A DNA stretch of 64,000 nt. Source: Erodium maritimum. Its lineage: Eukaryota; Streptophyta; Magnoliopsida; Geraniales; Geraniaceae. The notes beneath the pieces were generated by a model. It made no database searches. It saw nothing but the letters and a program-made list of their open reading frames with translations, and was not told the origin of the DNA. Positions 11,701 to 23,261 of this stretch are shown piece after piece. The stretch is from assembly GCA_963921825.1 (NCBI GenBank), contig OY997588.1, positions 52,708,803 through 52,772,802 on the forward strand, in the 5' to 3' direction. Made by a program: the position numbers and the translations under genes. The stretch's first letter is position 1; each line of letters opens with the position of its first letter.

Positions 11701-12914
11701 TCGAGGTTTCACACCTCGGACTGTCCGTCAATTAGGTGGGAGAGTCAAGTCAGTGTAGACCCGTCATGTCTTTAGTCTTGTTTTTGCTTGTGCGTATATT
11801 GCAGTATTTTGTTGCTGGCATACTGACTGTGTGTGGTTGCGTGAACTGTTTTTAAACTGTCACGGGTCGACTCAGGAGCGCTCCTGTAGTCGGACGTGAC
11901 AGTGTTGATGTTAAGTCGGTACAACGTGGTTCGGGGACGCCTGGACCGGGTTGTAACTACGTGATGTCAAGGAATGAAGTTTTAAAATGAAAGGATGAAA
12001 GTTTTAAAATTGTTGGCCCTGTTGGCGTGTTTTGAACTTGATTGGCCCTATGGGCGTGTGTTTTGATTGTGGTGGGCCCGGTGAGCGGGGGTCGTGTGGT
12101 TGTGTTGTTATTGGCCGTGTTGGCTTGTGATTGAGGTCGGTTTTTAGTTGCCCTACTGTGTTATGTTTTGGGTGGTCGTTTGTCTGCGACGTACTAGTGG
12201 ACGGGTCGTTATTAGCCGGTAAAGTTACGAATACCCTAGGGTAGACACAGCGGGTGTAAGTAGGACGGTTTTCGTCATCGCTACGAGATAGGAGTCTCTG
12301 GTTTGATACGGTAGATGGAATGGCAGGTGCTTCATGCCGGCCAGGAACGGGGCACGGCAGGTGCTGCCTGCCGGCCCGGAACGGGGCACGGCAGGTGCTG
12401 CCTGCCGACCCGGAACGGGGCACGACAGGGGCTGCCTGCCGGCCCGGAATGGGGTCCGGCAAGGACTACCTGCCGGCCCGGAATGGGGTTCGGCAATGGC
12501 TGGCTGCCGGCCCGGCGAGTTGCCCGGAAGGTCTTGGTTGCCGGCCCGGCATGTGGCCCGGCAGGTTTTGGTTACCGGCCCGGCATGTGGCCCGGTAGGT
12601 TTCGGTTACCGGCCCGGAGTGTGGCATGGCAGGGGTCGTGTACCGGCCCGGTCCAGTGAGTCGTTTTCAAAAATTTTGTTGGTTGTTGTTTCGTTGTGTG
12701 GGTTGGTTTGTCGTCGCTTGTGTGGTGCACGTCGGTGCGGTCTCGTTTACTAATACTATATTTAAAGTATGTTTAGCTTGAGCGGTGTGGCGCTTTAGTG
12801 ATAAGCACGCTAGTGTAAGCGTAGACCGGGTGAACGTTAGTGTTTTTGAACTGTTGTCTTTATTTGAGTTCGCAAACTGAACATTTGCGTGTATCCGTGC
12901 AGAGGATACTGGTT
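11701..12914 (+). other. Leader of gypsy element A
   Basis: This is untranslated internal sequence between the primer site and gag. It holds short GGCGTGTTTTGA-type repeats (12010-12120) and a GC-rich minisatellite. Several open frames overlap the minisatellite and have no domain support. Confidence 0.7.
12337..12650 (+). repeat. 34-bp GC-rich minisatellite in the leader
   Basis: About nine units of roughly 34 bases share GCCGGCCCGGAA and GGCACGGCAGG. The period is not a multiple of three, so all three frames cycle through the same peptide words, giving overlapping open frames at 12315-12753. The corresponding leader of the reversed family-B fragment lacks this array. Confidence 0.85.
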
Positions 12915-13865
12915 ATGGCTCGCGGTAGACGCGGAAGAGCAGCAGGAACACGGGGTCGGGCACCCACGTGAGGCTGGCGGGGACGGTCAGCGGGGGCACC
13001 GGGGAGGGTGCCAACCGTTGAGCCCGCCGAGTACGTGGAGGTGCAGGGCACTCCTGTCGAAGAAGACAAGAGAAGCGACGCGGGGCCGTCTACAGGCACC
13101 CCCAATGTTCCACCAGTCGCGGACCCTCCGGTTATGACTACCCTGGATGAGCTGACCAGGACAGTTCAAAGTTTGGTGGGGGTCATCGCCAGCCGAGAGT
13201 CGGCTTCGCCAGCACCAGAGGCAGCCGCGGTCCCGGTGAGGGCCGTTCAGACAGAGGATCATACCTCCCGAGCACTTCTAGATTTCCTGAAGCTCGGGAT
13301 ACCTACTTTTGTCGGGGAGCCGAACCCCGACCTAGCCGAGCGGTGGCTAGAACAGGTCACGCGAGACCTGGATACATCGGGTGTCGAGGATGGTCGTCGC
13401 AGGGTGTCCTTCGCGGCCCATCAGCTGAGAGACATCGCCTACCACTGGTGGGGGCGTGTGAAGGACATGGTCGGTTACGACTACAGCGTCTTCCAGGATG
13501 TATTTCTAGCACAGTACTTTCCCGAGTCGGCTCGGCTGGAGCGACATCGGCAGTTCCTAGATCTGGAGCAGGGAGGATTGACCGTGGCGGAATACGAGGC
13601 CAGATTCATGGCCTTGACCAGATTCGCGCCAGAGATGGTGAGTACCGAGCTGAACCGGTGCCTGCGGTTTCAGGGGGGACGGAGACTGGTGATTCGGGAC
13701 ACGGTCCTTGCCTTGAGACTGCGGAAGTATACAAATCTAGTTGACACCGCAGCGACGGTGGAGCAGGGGATCTGGGATGCGGCCAGGACCTGCGAGGTTC
13801 GACAGCGGCCGACCAGCTTTACGGGGCCGTCAGACTCACGAGACTCGCGGAGGCAGAGGACCACA
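12915..13865 (+). pseudogene. gag: gag of gypsy element A (capsid part)
   Basis: Translation would start at ATG 12915 with an Arg/Gly-rich N-terminus. A TGA at 12969-12971 interrupts the frame, so the intact reading frame resumes at 13008. Downstream is a retrotransposon gag domain (about 13260-13760) with the typical LGIPTFVGEPNPDLAERWLE and AYHWWGRVKDM words and a CLRFQGG segment. The product would form the virus-like particle. The frame ends soon after GFFRPP, where the zinc knuckle expected in this family is absent. The reversed B fragment still has that knuckle at the homologous place, which supports a deletion here. A continuous remainder of the frame runs to 13901 but is out of register with gag. 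Confidence 0.85.
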
Positions 13866-15258
13866 GGGTTTTTCCGACCACCGCTTCGTGACAGTGGGTG
13901 ACACGAAGGTGACGTGTGTTCTGGGTAGTAAGAGCGGGGTCCTCCTTTCAGCATTGTCCGCTGAGGAGGAAGTGTCGGCTGTGCAGAGCCGAGAGTTACC
14001 GAGAGTGGTATGTGAGTTCCCTGAGGTCTTCCTTGAGGAATTGAGCGGGTTGCCACCGGTTCGTGAGGTGGAGTTCGGGATTGACCTGGTGCTGGGAACG
14101 GCGGCGATATCGATGACGCCGTACAGGTTTGCGCCGACAGAGCTGACTGAGCTGAAGCGTCATATAGAGGAGCTTCAGCAGAAGGGGTTTATCCATCCGA
14201 GTGCATCGCCGTGGGGAGCACCAGCACTCTTCGTGAAGAAGAAGAGTGGAGAGCTACGGATGTGTATAGATTACCGGAAGCTAAACCGGGTTACGGTGAA
14301 GAACCGATACCCGATGCCGAGGATCGATGATTTGTTCGACCAGTTGAGAGGGGCGACCTACTTCTCGAAGATCGATCTGCGATCCGGTTATTATCAGTTG
14401 CGAGTCCGTGAGGGGGACGTCGCAAAGACTGCATTCCGGACACGCTATGGGCACTACGAGTTCCTGGTGATGCCATTCAGACTGACGAACGCACCTGCAG
14501 CGTTCATGGACCTGATGAACAACATCTTCCGGCCGTACCTAGATCAGTTTGTGGTGGTGTTCGTGGATGACATCCTGATATATTCGTAGAACGAGGCGGC
14601 ACATAAGTCACATCTAAGGGCTGTTTTGACACTACTGCGCGAGCATCAGCTATATGCCAACCGGGAGAAGTGCGAGTTCTGGATCTCTGAGGTGGGATTC
14701 CTCGGCCACATCGTGTCCCGTGACGGTATCCTGTTCGATCCGTCGAAGATCGACGCGGTCTCGAAGTGGGCACGACCCACGAGTGTTTTCGAGATCCGCA
14801 GCTTTCTGGGGTTGGTAGGCTACTATCGTCGATTCGTCTAGGACTTTGCACGACTAGCCGCGCCGATGACTCTGTTGACGCGCAAAGGTGTCGGGTTCGT
14901 GTGGACAGATGACTGTGAGCGTGCATTCGCGGAGTTGAAGACTCGACTGACTACAGCTCCAGTATTAGTGGTGCCCGAGCGAGGGATCGGTTATGATGTC
15001 TACTGTGATGCGTCCGGAGAGGGACTGGGCTGCGTGCTGATGCAGTTGGGCAGAGTTGTGGCTTATGGCTCCAGGCAGTTGAAGACGCACGAGCGCAACT
15101 ATCCTACCCACGACTTGGAGCTAGCAGCAGTCGTGTTTGCGCTAAAGAGCTGGCGATTTTATCTGTATGGCGAGGGGTTTCAGGTGTTCTCGGATCACAA
15201 GAGCCTCAAGTACATATTTTCCCAGCGAGACCTGAACATGCGTCAACGACGGTGGATG
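13866..15258 (+). pseudogene. pol: pol of element A: reverse transcriptase and RNase H
   Basis: The frame changes at about 13866, where gag joins directly to pre-RT sequence; the protease is missing. RT follows, with [13 protein letters not shown], the [11 protein letters not shown] word, [12 protein letters not shown] and the catalytic FVDD box just before 14586. RNase H follows with the YCDAS, DLELAA and SDHKS words that carry its acidic residues (about 14990-15215). Two in-frame TAG codons (14587-14589, after ILIYS, and about 14839-14841, after RRFV) kill the frame. The coding sequence stops abruptly at about 15258, after MRQRRWM, at the junction with the reversed B fragment. The product would have been the polymerase part of a Gag-Pol polyprotein. 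Confidence 0.9.
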
Positions 15259-15270
15259 GTACCTAGACAG

Positions 15271-15600
15271 TCAATCCATTCCCAAGATCACATCAAAGGT
15301 AGTCATCCCCAACACGAGAAGATCACCAGGGCAAGGACAGTCTGCGACTCTAATCTCGCAGGCACGACATACTCTAGTCAACGATGCACCACCCCCAACT
15401 GGGGTGTCCAGGCATAGGGGTGGACTCAACGGCTCTAAGCTCAACCCCAACCTCTCGGCACAACCCGGAGAAATAAAAGAGTGCGACGCCCCGGTATCAA
15501 ACAAGAATAAAGCCCATAAATGATACAATAAACACGTACCCTGGATGGTCTCGCGGTACGTGCTAGATCCTGGGGCTCTGGAGTCGGTGACTGCATACAC
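15271..15600 (-). pseudogene. pol: Aspartic protease fragment of element B
   Basis: The minus-strand frame contains LFDTGASHSFIS, the active-site motif of gypsy proteases, followed by a [15 protein letters not shown] segment that normally precedes a Trp-Leu. In place of that Trp there is a TGA codon, and then the sequence is cut at the junction with element A near 15259. The enzyme would have cleaved the Gag-Pol polyprotein. Upstream frames are broken by stops. Confidence 0.85.
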
Positions 15601-15720
15601 TCTCCCCTGCGAGGCCTGCTGCCTCTGAACCGGCGCACTGGCTGCTGAATACCCGTGACTCTGCTGCTGTCTCAGAATCGGTGCGCTCGTAGAAGGCTGT
15701 GACGACCTCGGCTGCTGACT

Positions 15721-16290
15721 CTATCGAGGGCGACCCCTGGGCGACTGTACTGTCCGCGACTGCTGCGGTCGCTGCGCTGATGTCGCTCCCAACGACTCAC
15801 GGCACCATGCCATAGTGTGTCCAACCCGGCCGCACCGGAAACAGCTGGTCTCGTCAGCTCTCGACCCCGAGCCCTGGCATGTCCGGCTAGTCGCTAGTAG
15901 TGCCGCGGGCCCTCCCTTCGCCGCGCAGTCTCGCTGTACGTGGCCTAGCTGCCCGCAATGATAGCATATCGGCCTCCTCTTTGAGGCGACTGGTCCCACT
16001 GATGCTACTGACCCATGCTGTCTCGATCCACCCTGATGAGGCGGTGGTCGGAAGAACCCCGTGGTCCTCTGCCTCTGCGGGTCTCGTGAGTCTGACGGCC
16101 CTGTAAAGCTGGTTGGTCACTGTCGAACCTCGCGGGTCTTGACCGCATCGCGAATACCCTGCTCCACCGTCGCCGCGGTGTCCACGAGATCTGTATACTT
16201 CCGCAGCCTCAAGGCGAGGACCTTGTCCCGAATCACCGGTCTCAATCCCCCCCTGGAACCGCAGGCAACAGTTCAAATACACAAACGTTC
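15721..16290 (-). pseudogene. gag: gag C-terminal part with two zinc knuckles (element B)
   Basis: Minus-strand frame 15999-15721 has two CCHC knuckles: CYHCGQLGHVQRDC and CFRCGRVGHTMAWC. These are nucleic-acid-binding motifs of gypsy gag. Upstream (16285-16000) the sequence matches element A's gag from CLRFQGG to GFFRPP at the DNA level but is frameshifted. The N-terminal two-thirds of gag has been deleted, with the join at about 16285. Confidence 0.85.
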
Positions 16291-16868
16291 ACCCGGTCTA
16301 CGCTTACTCTAGCGTGCTCAACACTGATACGACACATTGCTCACGCTATTTATACTATAAATATTAGTATTAGTAAAAGACACCTCAAAGAGACCGCACC
16401 CACGTGCACCAAACACGCGACGACAACCTAGCCACACAACGAAGCAACAACCATACACGCCCACCGGGCCACCCAAAGTCACACATGCCCACCGGGCCAA
16501 ACAACTCAAAACACGCCCACAGGGCCAACCAAAGTCAGACATGCCCATCGGGCCAAACAATTTTAAAACTTTTTCCACTCCATTGAAAGCTTCATTTATT
16601 GACATCAGGTAGTTACAACCCGGTCCAGGCGTCCCCGAACTACGTTGTAGCCACTTGACATCATCACCGTCACGCTCGACCACAGGAGCGCTCCTGAGTC
16701 GAGTCACGACAGTTTAAAAACGTTTCACGCAGCAACACACAAACACCGTGCCAGTAACCCCGTACTGCACAAGCACATAACAAAACAAGACTCAAGACAT
16801 GACGGGTCTACACTGACTCGACTCTCCCACCTAATTGACGGACAGTCCGAGGTGTGAAACCTCGAGCT
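16291..16868 (-). other. Leader of element B
   Basis: This is non-coding internal sequence between the primer site and the truncated gag. It carries about four short GCCCACCGGGCCAA-type repeats (16455-16560) and matches element A's leader around CTAGTGTAAGCGTAGACCGG. The A-type 34-bp minisatellite is absent. Confidence 0.7.
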
Positions 16869-16880
16869 CTAATACCAAGC
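16869..16880 (-). other. Primer-binding site of element B
   Basis: On the minus strand this reads TGGTATTAGAGC, one change from the initiator Met-tRNA site of element A, next to the end of the 5' LTR. Confidence 0.85.
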
Positions 16881-19607
16881 TGCCACGCCCCAATTTCAAT
16901 AAACCGAACTCGTGACGCGAACCTTTTAAAACATCAAAACACTGGAAACCTCTTTTGAATAAATACTTTGAATTATCATTTAGTCATCAAAATAATAATA
17001 TTTACAATACAAAAACGTCTCAACAAGTGAACAAGGTACAAAATCCGTCACTAGACCCAACAAAATAAGGACCAGACTCCGCTCCTAGCTCCACAAGCTT
17101 CAAGAGCTCACCTAGTCCGTCCGGTGATCAGTACCTGTAGGAAAAGCAGCTAGGGGTGAGCGTCCGCTCACCACCACGGATAACAGACTGACTATGGCAT
17201 AAATAGTAGATAAAGCCAGAAACACCAAAACCAAACCCAACACCGGGACCACAATCCCCAACTCAAGTACTCAACTGACCCATAACCCGTTACTTTCCTC
17301 AACAGACTCAATACTCGATAACACAACGTAGACCCGACACAACTATCGACGACCTCCTCCAAGGACACGACAAGGACTACACGATGCCAAACAAGATCAC
17401 AAAGGATCGCACACCAGCTGCTCAGTAATCAATCTCAATCAGGTCCAGGATCGACCTATCGCAATTCCTCGACACGAAGTCGGATCAGGCTGTCGACCTA
17501 TCGCAATTCATCGAAACCCAGTCGGATCAGGCTGTCGACCTATCGCAATTCATCGACACTAAGTCGGATCAGGCTGTCGACCTTTCGAACTCACAATCAC
17601 AATCACAATCACAGGCAAGTTCAATCACACAGGCACTCAAGGCCACTTAAGACACCTCAACAGTCAAGACTCGGGTTCAACAACCCCACGGGCACTCACG
17701 GCCACTCAAGACACACCAACGGTCGAGACTCGGGTTCAACAACCCCACGACACTCATGGCCTACTCAAGACACACCAACGGTCAAGACTCGGGTTCAACA
17801 ACCCCACGACACTCACGGCCACCCCAACACACCAACAGTAAAACACGGGCACTCACGGCCACCCAACACACCAACAATCAGTTATGGGCTCTCATGGCCA
17901 CCCAAGACATAAATTAAATGACGCGGGCTCTCATGGCCACCCAAGACATCAATAATCAAATACGGGCTCTCATGGCCACCCAAGACATAAATTAAATAAC
18001 ACGGGCTCTCATGGCCACCCAATACATCAATTAAACAGTCAACCTCCGGGCATGGTCATATGCCTCCATTAATTCTAATGTCGCTAAGTTCTCTGTTTCC
18101 ACGACACTACTAAGTGTCACATACTTTTCTCATAAACGCTACAATCCCGTATCATGCTTTTCTAATATTTAAATAAATCTACTCAACCCACGACACCCCG
18201 GTGTCACATGCAATTCTACTGTTAACCTTCCCTAATCAGGGCCGAGATCCGGCTACTTTTCCCTACCTCGACTGAAGAACAACCGCTACGTCTCCTAGCT
18301 GCTGACGTCCTGGCTCGCTACCTCCGGGCTTCACTTCGATCGAAGCCGGACGCTAAAGATAACACGAAAGCCATAATTAGAGGCGGTTCCCAGGTTAATT
18401 TAAAAGTCACGATTAATCCTGTTTAAAACCGACAGTTGTCCTTTAAACTCGAGCGGGATAAAAGCGGGGTCACGGCGAATCGGGTTTGAGTACCCGAGCA
18501 CTGAAACCGGTGCATGTTTCCGAGGCACGGTCCCAATGCACAAATCCCGAGGTCCGATTCAACGGTCCGCTTTTGTTCCTTTCCAAGTCCGATTAACATC
18601 CAGTTTAAACATTCGGTTACCAAAAACTCAAACCAGTTTCGATCCAATAGTCTCAAAAAAACCCTTTTTACTCGACTCGGTTTCGTTTTCCTTTTTGATT
18701 AAAACCATTTTATTTCCAAACCAAATTCTCGTTTTAAACCCATTTTCCTTTAAACTCTGATAGATTAAACAATTTTGTTTTGGTTTGCTTCTGTTTCGAT
18801 CCAACACCACCAGACAGAACTCATAACCCTAACTATTTCAAAAACAACCCGCTTTCATTCTTCCTTTTACAACTCGAAGATTTGAGTCTAGGTCAACAAG
18901 ACTGTACCAAAATAGACCAGATCCAAGCAGTTCGGAAAAAGGAAATGAGAAGGGGAAAAGGTTCGGTTTTCGAACCGACCGACCGCCAGTGAGGGCGGCG
19001 CCGGCCGGGGCCTCACCGTGGGGAAAAAGAAGTGGCGGAAGGGTGGTTGGTGTCGGGAGCGGCGACGGAGCACGACGACGGAGCACGGAGGGGACTTCAC
19101 CTCAGATCCGGACGAGGGTCTCGGATCTGGGAGCGCGCCGGTGAGCTCACCTCGCCTCTGTACGTGGACGGCGACGGTGGGTTCGGGCTACGCACGGGAG
19201 GAGAGGAGGAAGGGGTGCTCGGAGGCGAGCTACAGGCACCGGCTTCGATTTTCAGCACGGTGGCAACGGGAACGCGACGCCGGCGAGAGCTCGCTGAGAG
19301 AGGAGGTTGGCGTCTGAACGGGGAAGAGGAAAGGGAGGTCGGGGACGGTGACGTGATGGGGTGAACTGGCCGAAGGGGTAATGGGGTCGGGATGGAGGAG
19401 AAGAGGAAGTCGGGGATGAAGAGAAAGAGAAGAGGAAGTCGGCTGCGGGAGGAGAGGGAATTAGGGTTTTAGAGGAGAGATGGGGAGTTAAATACCCAGG
19501 CCTGACTCGATTTGGGCCTCAGGTGGCTCGGGCCCAAGGACGGCTGGGCTGGGCTTGGCCTGCGTGCCGGGCCTGGTCCATACCTGTTTTTTTTTCCGGT
19601 CTTTACA
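16881..19607 (-). repeat. 5' LTR of gypsy family B (reverse orientation)
   Basis: On the minus strand the LTR starts TGTAAAGACC at 19607 and ends GGGGCGTGGCA at 16881 (2727 bp). It has a TATTTAA TATA-like site (19488-19494), a GC-rich leader, 39-bp-type GAGAGCCCGT repeats (17885-18035), GGTCGACAGCCTGATCC repeats (17450-17585) and the hairpin block (17156-17171). Its first half is unlike LTR A but resembles the solo LTR at 60841-63958, and its second half resembles all three families. Open frames near 19018-19364 are antisense to this LTR and have no domains. Confidence 0.87.
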
Positions 19608-19608
19608 A

Positions 19609-20976
19609 GAGGCACACCATTCGCGTCTTACAGTGCATCCGGGGGGCACCAAGATGTACCGTGACCTCAGACGGCACTACTGGTGGCGCGGGATGAGGAG
19701 AGCAGTCGCAGAGTTTGTGTCGAGATGCCTCGTCTGTCAGCAGGTGAAGTCCGACCATCAGCGTCCCCCGGGATTGTTACAGCCACTACCGATTGCTCAG
19801 TGGAAGTGGGAGCACATTACGATGGATTTCGTGTGCGGGCTACCGAGATCACCAAAGGGAAACGACGCCGTGTGGGTGGTGGTTGACCGGTTGACCAAGT
19901 CGGCCCACTTCCTGGCGATGAGGATGATTGACCCGGTAGACAAGTTGAGCAGCTTGTATATTCAGGAGATAGTGCGTCTCCACGGGGTCCCGGTGTCGAT
20001 AGTATCTGACAGGGATCCCCGCTTCACGTCCAGGTTTTGGCCGAGTCTGCAGAAGGCACTGGGGACCGAGGTCCTACTCAGCACAGCACATCATCCCCAG
20101 ACAGACGGTCAGTCTGAGCGTACCATTCAGATCTTGGAGGACATGCTGCGAGCATGTGTGCTGGATTTCAGGGGATCTTGGGAGACCCACCTGCCATTGG
20201 CCGAGTTCGCGTACAACAACATCTTCCAGGCCAGTATCGGGATGGCACCGTTCGAAGCGTTGTATGGGAGGCCGTGTCGGTCACCAGTATGTTGGGCAGA
20301 GGTGGGGGACAAGAGTCTGCTGGGGCCAGATCTTGTCAGAGAGACGACGGAAAAGGTCGCACTGATCCGCGATCGGTTGAGGACCGCGCAGAGCCGGCAG
20401 AAGAGTTATGCCGACAGGCGACGTAGACCTCTTGAGTTTGCAGTCGGGGATCACGTGTTCCTGAAGGTAAGCCCGAGGAAGGGGTTGGTGCGGTTCAGAC
20501 GCAACGGGGGCAAGTTGGCTCCGAGCTACATTGGCCCATTCGAGATCTTGGGCAGAGTGGGAGCAGTGGCTTATCGTCTGGCGTTGCCACCGCAGCTTGG
20601 GAGAGTCTATAACGTCTTCCACGTATCCCAGTTGCGGCAGTACAACGCAGACCCCTCCCACGTCATTGAGTGGACTGATATCGAGGTGGCTGACGATGTC
20701 TCCTATGAGGAGCAGCCGGCTCGGATCATGGACACACGGGAGCAGGTCCTACGGGGAGGCAAGATTATCCGCTTGGCCCGAGTGCAGTGGAAACATCACG
20801 GGGCTGAGTCGACGTGGGAACGCGAGGACGAGGTTCGCGCGAAGTATCCCTGCCTATTCAACTCCCGAGGTACGTCTGTCTTAAATTTCATGGACGAAAT
20901 TTCTTTAAGGGGGGTAGACTGTAATAACCACTTTTGGTCAACGTCAGTCAAACCTGCGAAAAACAGGAAAATTTAA
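19609..20976 (+). pseudogene. pol: Integrase with chromodomain-like tail (element A)
   Basis: The open frame begins upstream in B sequence, but element A's coding sequence starts at about 19609. It has the HHCC zinc-binding module (HHSR, then CLVCQQVK). The DDE integrase core follows, with the acidic residues in [18 protein letters not shown] and [10 protein letters not shown]. After that come the GPY/F segment ([18 protein letters not shown]) and a chromodomain-like end ([18 protein letters not shown]). Such a tail is typical of chromoviruses and is thought to guide insertion into heterochromatin. The frame is intact but is a 5'-truncated part of a polyprotein. It runs through the polypurine tract into the 3' LTR before stopping at 20976. 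Confidence 0.93.
20907..20919 (+). other. Polypurine tract of element A
   Basis: AAGGGGGGTAGAC lies directly before the 3' LTR. It is the expected site for plus-strand primer formation. Confidence 0.85.
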
Positions 20977-23256
20977 AATGTTTAAGACAGACACTAAACT
21001 TAACCTAAATTGACCCCGAGGGTCATACCGGACTTAAGATGACCCCGTTATCGACCAAAATAAGTTCCGGGGGACTCAGGGCAACTTTCAGATCAATTTG
21101 GGAAATGTTGACTTTTCGCTGGAAAAGTCAATCGGGCGACGTTTTGGTCCATTCGAGGACCGTTTTGGATCCAAAAAGCTTAGTCGTCGTCGCAGCGGTC
21201 TTAGTTGAGCCGTTTCCATGTGGCCCGCCAAGTTTCGTAATTTCTTGGAAAAAGTGCCCGTTCGGGGCCCGAAACGTCCGATTTTCGCAAATCTGATTGG
21301 AAAATATCAAGTAGATATTTTCCAAAAGGTGTGGGGCCCACCTTGCCACTTGTCCAATTAGTGGTGGTGTTAGTTTTGGGGGGGAAATGAATGGAGGAGA
21401 GGCATGGCCGGCCACTTAGGGTTAAAAAGAAAAAAAAAGAGAAAATGTGAGTTAGTTGATTAAATTAGAAAGAGAAGAGAGTTTAGAGAGAGAAGGAGAA
21501 AAAGAAGAAGAGAGAAGATAGGAAAAGCTAGGGTTGGGAAGGAAGCTAACCCTTGGATCGTCTCAAGACAAAGAGCAAACCTCTTCCTCTCGTCTTCCTC
21601 GTCGGTAAGACCTAAACCGATCGTCGTTTCGTTTATTTTCAAAAGCTAGGGTTTCGTTATAAACTAGGAGTTAGGGTTGTAGTGAGTTTGGGGGTTTGTT
21701 GGAGCGCTTTTGGAGTTATTTACGAGGTAGGGAAAAGTAGCCGGATCTCGGCCCTGATTAGAGAAAGTTAAAAGTAGAATTGCTTGTGACACCGGGGTGT
21801 CGTGAGTTGAGTAGGTTTATTTTTAATTATTAGAAAAGCATGATACGGGATTGTAGCGTTTAAGAGAAAAGCATGTGACACTTAATAGTGTCGTAGGAAC
21901 ACAGAACTTAGTGATATTAGAATTACTGGAGGCATATGACCATGCCCGGAGGTTGACTGTTAAATTGGTGTCTTGGGTGGCCATGAGAGCCCGTGTATTT
22001 AAATTGGTGTCTTGGGTGGCCATGAGAGCCCGTGTATTTAAATTGGTGTCTTGGGTGGCCATGAGAGCCCGTGCATTTAAATTGGTGTCTTGGGTGGCCA
22101 TGAGAGCCCGTGTATTTAAATTGGTGTCTTGGGTGGCCATGAGAGCCCGTGTATTTAAATTGGTGTCTTGGGTGGCCATGAGAGCCCGTGTATTTAAATT
22201 GGTGTCTTGGGTGTCCATTAGTGCCCGTGTTTTACTGTTGGTGTTTTGGGGTGTCCGTGAGTGTCGTGGGGTCGTTGAACCCGAGTTTCACCGTTGGTGT
22301 GTCTTGAGTGGCCGCGAGTGCCCGTGGGGTTGTTGAACCCGAGTCTTGACCGTTGGTGTGTTTGAGTGGCAGTGAGTGCCCGTGGGGTTGTTGAACCCGA
22401 GTCTTGATTGTTGAGGGTCTTGAGTGGCCCTGAGTGCCTGTGTGTTTGAACTTGCCTGTGATTGTGATTGTGGTTACCTGAAGTTGTGAGTTCGAAAGGT
22501 CGACAGCCTGATCCGACTTAGTGTCGATGAATTGCGAGTTTGAAAGGTCGACAGCCTGATCCGACTTAGTGTCGATGAATTGCGAGTTCGAAAGGTCGAC
22601 AGCCTGATCCGACTTAGTGTCGATGAATTGCGATAGGTCTACAGCCTGATCCGACTTCGTGTCGAGGAATTGCGATAGGTCGATCCTGGACCTGATTGAG
22701 ATTGGTTACTGAGCAGCCGGTGTGCGATCCTTTGTGATCTTGTTTGGCATTGTGTAGTCCCTTTGTCGTGTCCTTGGAGGAGGTCATCGATAGTTGTGTC
22801 GGGTCTACCTTACTTTATCGAGTGTTGAGTCTGTTGAGGAAAGTAATGGGTTGTGGGTCAGTTGAGTACTTGAGTTGGGGACTGTAGTCCCGGTGTTGGG
22901 TTTGGTTTTAGTGTTATTGGCTCTTTCTGCTAATTATGCCATAGTCAGTCTGTTATCCGTGGAGGTGAGCGAACGCTCACCCCTAGCTGCTTTTCCTACA
23001 GGTACTGATCACCGGACGGACTAGGTTAGCTCTTGAAGTTCATGGAGCTTGGAGCGGAGTCTGGTCTTTACTTTTTGTTGAGTCTAGTGACGGATGTTGT
23101 ACCTTGTCCACTTGTTGGGACGTTTTTGTATTGTAAATACTATTATTTTTGGTAACTAAATGGAAATATCAGAGTTTTATTCAAAACAGGCTTTAAGTGT
23201 TTCATGTTTTAAATGTTCGCGTCCCGAGTTCGGTTCGCTGAAATTGGGGCGTGACA
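20920..23256 (+). repeat. 3' LTR of gypsy element A
   Basis: This 2337-bp LTR matches the 5' LTR from TGTAATAACC to GGGGCGTGACA. It has four fewer 39-bp units (7 against 11) and extra GGTCGACAGCCTGATCC repeats (22495-22690). Several single-base changes are visible in the first 250 bases. Confidence 0.93.
21962..22234 (+). repeat. 39-bp tandem array, 7 units, inside 3' LTR A
   Basis: This is the same 39-base unit as in the 5' LTR, with six regular units and one degenerate terminal unit. It accounts for the 131- and 153-codon open frames on the two strands. Confidence 0.95.
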
Positions 23257-23261
23257 AGTAG

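Larger units (their letters stand above)
15259..19607 (-). mobile_element. Fragment of gypsy element B, reversed inside element A
   Basis: Read on the minus strand, this fragment has a complete 5' LTR (19607-16881), primer site, leader, shortened gag with zinc knuckles and the protease start. It then breaks at about 15259, just past the protease, and is joined head-to-head with element A's RNase H. RT, integrase and the 3' LTR are absent. The LTR end at 19607 abuts element A's integrase. No TSD can be paired, because the other end was lost together with about 500 bases of A. A deletion inside B joins leader GAACTGTTG to gag CCTGCGGTT, removing about 0.8 kb of gag. Confidence 0.85.
9289..23256 (+). 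mobile_element. Ty3/gypsy element A (Tekay-like chromovirus), full-length but broken
   Basis: The element has direct LTRs at 9289-11685 and 20920-23256, both TG...CA, and is flanked by a perfect 5-bp TSD, AGTAG (9284-9288, 23257-23261). A Met-tRNA primer site follows the 5' LTR and a G-rich polypurine tract precedes the 3' LTR. Internal order is leader, gag, RT, RNase H, then (after a reversed insertion) integrase with GPY/F and chromodomain-like regions. That order and the C-terminal domain fit plant chromoviruses of the Tekay type. The zinc knuckle and protease segment and roughly 500 bases between RNase H and integrase are missing, and there are at least three nonsense codons. The LTRs differ by a few percent by eye outside length changes in arrays, so the insertion is moderately old. 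Confidence 0.92.

Noticed and set aside
15259-19607. Simple inversion within element A as the explanation for the reversed segment
   Set aside because: The reversed part repeats gag sequence that element A still has and carries a complete LTR of a different family, so it is a second element.
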